Shown here in pieces: positions 63,149 to 64,000 of a stretch of DNA of 64,000 nucleotides. Within the stretch, counting starts at the first letter, position 1. The number at the start of each line of letters is the position of its first letter. The notes beneath the pieces were generated by a model, which had not been told where the DNA came from, searched no databases, and saw nothing but the letters and a program-made list of their open reading frames with translations. The DNA is taken from positions 310,001 through 374,000 of the forward strand of contig CANTUR010000039.1 in the NCBI GenBank assembly GCA_947683625.1. Reading direction: 5' to 3'. Both the position numbers and the translations under genes were made by a program. The stretch is from Mallotus nudiflorus. Taxonomy: Eukaryota > Streptophyta > Magnoliopsida > Malpighiales > Euphorbiaceae.

Positions 63149-64000
63149 TGTTATAGAGCAGCCAACACACCAAGTTCAAAGAATTCAACATGATGAAGAT
63201 GAGCAAGGTCAAGAAGGTAAGGTTCAAGTTCAAGAGGTTTTGAGTCCAATCAGCATGCCTCAAAGACCTATAATAAGGTCTCAATCTAAAAACTTCAAGA
63301 AGCCTTAATCCATCATCTACAAGGCTTAGTGAACTTAGCTAGTGAAAGTTTACAAGGACACCAAAGTTTTGTGCCAAGTGCAGCTCAAGTTTAATACAAC
63401 TTAATTCAAGTCCAAGTTTCTAATGGGTTTAAATAAGTATATAATGGGCTACATTTGTTATGGGCTGGCTGAATATGCATGAGAGAGTTATTTAAGCATT
63501 GTTATTTAGGTTTAATTATGTTAAATAAGGGCTGGACAAATTTGTTATTTTAAAAGCCCATTAGTTTTAATTAGTTTAATTATTCTTAAAATGGGAAGTA
63601 TGTCAAAATTCCTATTTGAGGTCTGATTAGATTAATTTCCTATTTTTGTGATTAGGGTTATTAGTTTTCCTTACTCACTAAGGAAAACCTTGTAAAGGCT
63701 ATATATATATGCCTTGGCCAAATTTTATTATGCAGAATTGAAGTTTTAAAACCTAAAGGCTGTTTTGCTTTTATCTTTGTGTTCTTGTGTAGAATACATG
63801 CTTTAAGGAACATTCAAGTAGATTAATCATCTTCTTGTGGAGTGTTTCAAAATTGGAATTTAGAAACGATTTTTCTTTATTCTAATTCTTTGATCATCTA
63901 AGTAATCTGATTTCTAACCACTCTTAGGGGTTGTTACTGAATTGACTATTGGGGTTTTCAAGTTAATGCTTCGGGGGTTCAAATACATAATGGGGTTCTC
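63149..64000 (+). repeat. Family B LTR, plus strand, cut by the window end
   Basis: Starts TGTTATAGAGCAGCCAACAC at 63149 and matches the E5 LTR in reverse orientation to the window edge, 852 bp of an expected ~880. It carries the pol tail codons (SMPQRPIIRSQSK) and a TATATATAT box at 63700-63710. Its left flank is GCTAC (63144-63148). Whether this is a solo LTR or the 5' LTR of a full element lies outside the window. Confidence 0.92.
63700..63710 (+). promoter_or_regulatory. Putative TATA box of the family B LTR
   Basis: TATATATATAT in the context AAAGGCTATATATATATGCC, in the same place as in the E5 LTR (51247-51257). Confidence 0.5.

Overview
The window reads as plant (eudicot-type) centromeric or pericentromeric heterochromatin. 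It is AT-rich, and I see no ordinary cellular gene, tRNA, rRNA or CRISPR array. Two components fill almost all of it: a satellite array of about 24 kb in five blocks, all in the same orientation, and about 39.5 kb of LTR retrotransposons inserted into that array and into each other. The species cannot be named from the sequence alone.

Satellite (1-1168, 1985-3086, 16930-24129, 31185-38766, 53588-60951). The basic unit is a dimer of about 326 bp, made of halves of about 168 and 158 bp that each start with a conserved dyad (TGCACA-ATT-TGTGCA). Dimers fall into at least four variants that recur in the order T-C-G-W, giving a higher-order repeat of about 1.32 kb. A (AT)75 microsatellite has expanded inside one W unit (759-908).

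Retrotransposons. Family A is a Ty3/Gypsy element with LTRs of about 820-900 bp (TGATG...CATCA), a PBS matching initiator tRNA-Met, and one gag-pol frame whose last ~67 codons lie inside the 3' LTR. It is present as a solo LTR (1169-1984, +), E1 (3087-16929, +, decayed), E2 (9582-16506, -, nested in the 3' LTR of E1, nearly intact and very young), E3 (24188-31184, -, decayed), E4 (38767-53587, -, deleted and interrupted) and E7 (60952-63148, +, truncated at both ends). Family B (LTR TGTTATGG...CGTATCA) is a related but distinct Gypsy family: E5 (42294-51810, -) sits inside E4, and another B LTR (63149 to the window end, +) cuts E7. A third type, E6 (LTR and gag-only internal region, 42917-45073, -), lies inside the 3' LTR of E5.

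The family motifs (PKKDGTWRMCVDCRAIN, YFDD, SDRDVKF, a pol frame running into the LTR, a C-terminal PITRS motif), together with residence in satellite DNA, fit the CRM-type centromeric chromovirus group. That assignment is by recognition and needs a phylogeny. Relative order of events from nesting: satellite array, then the solo LTR, E1, E3, E4 and E7; then E5 into E4, the B LTR into E7 and E2 into E1. E2 is the youngest by LTR identity.
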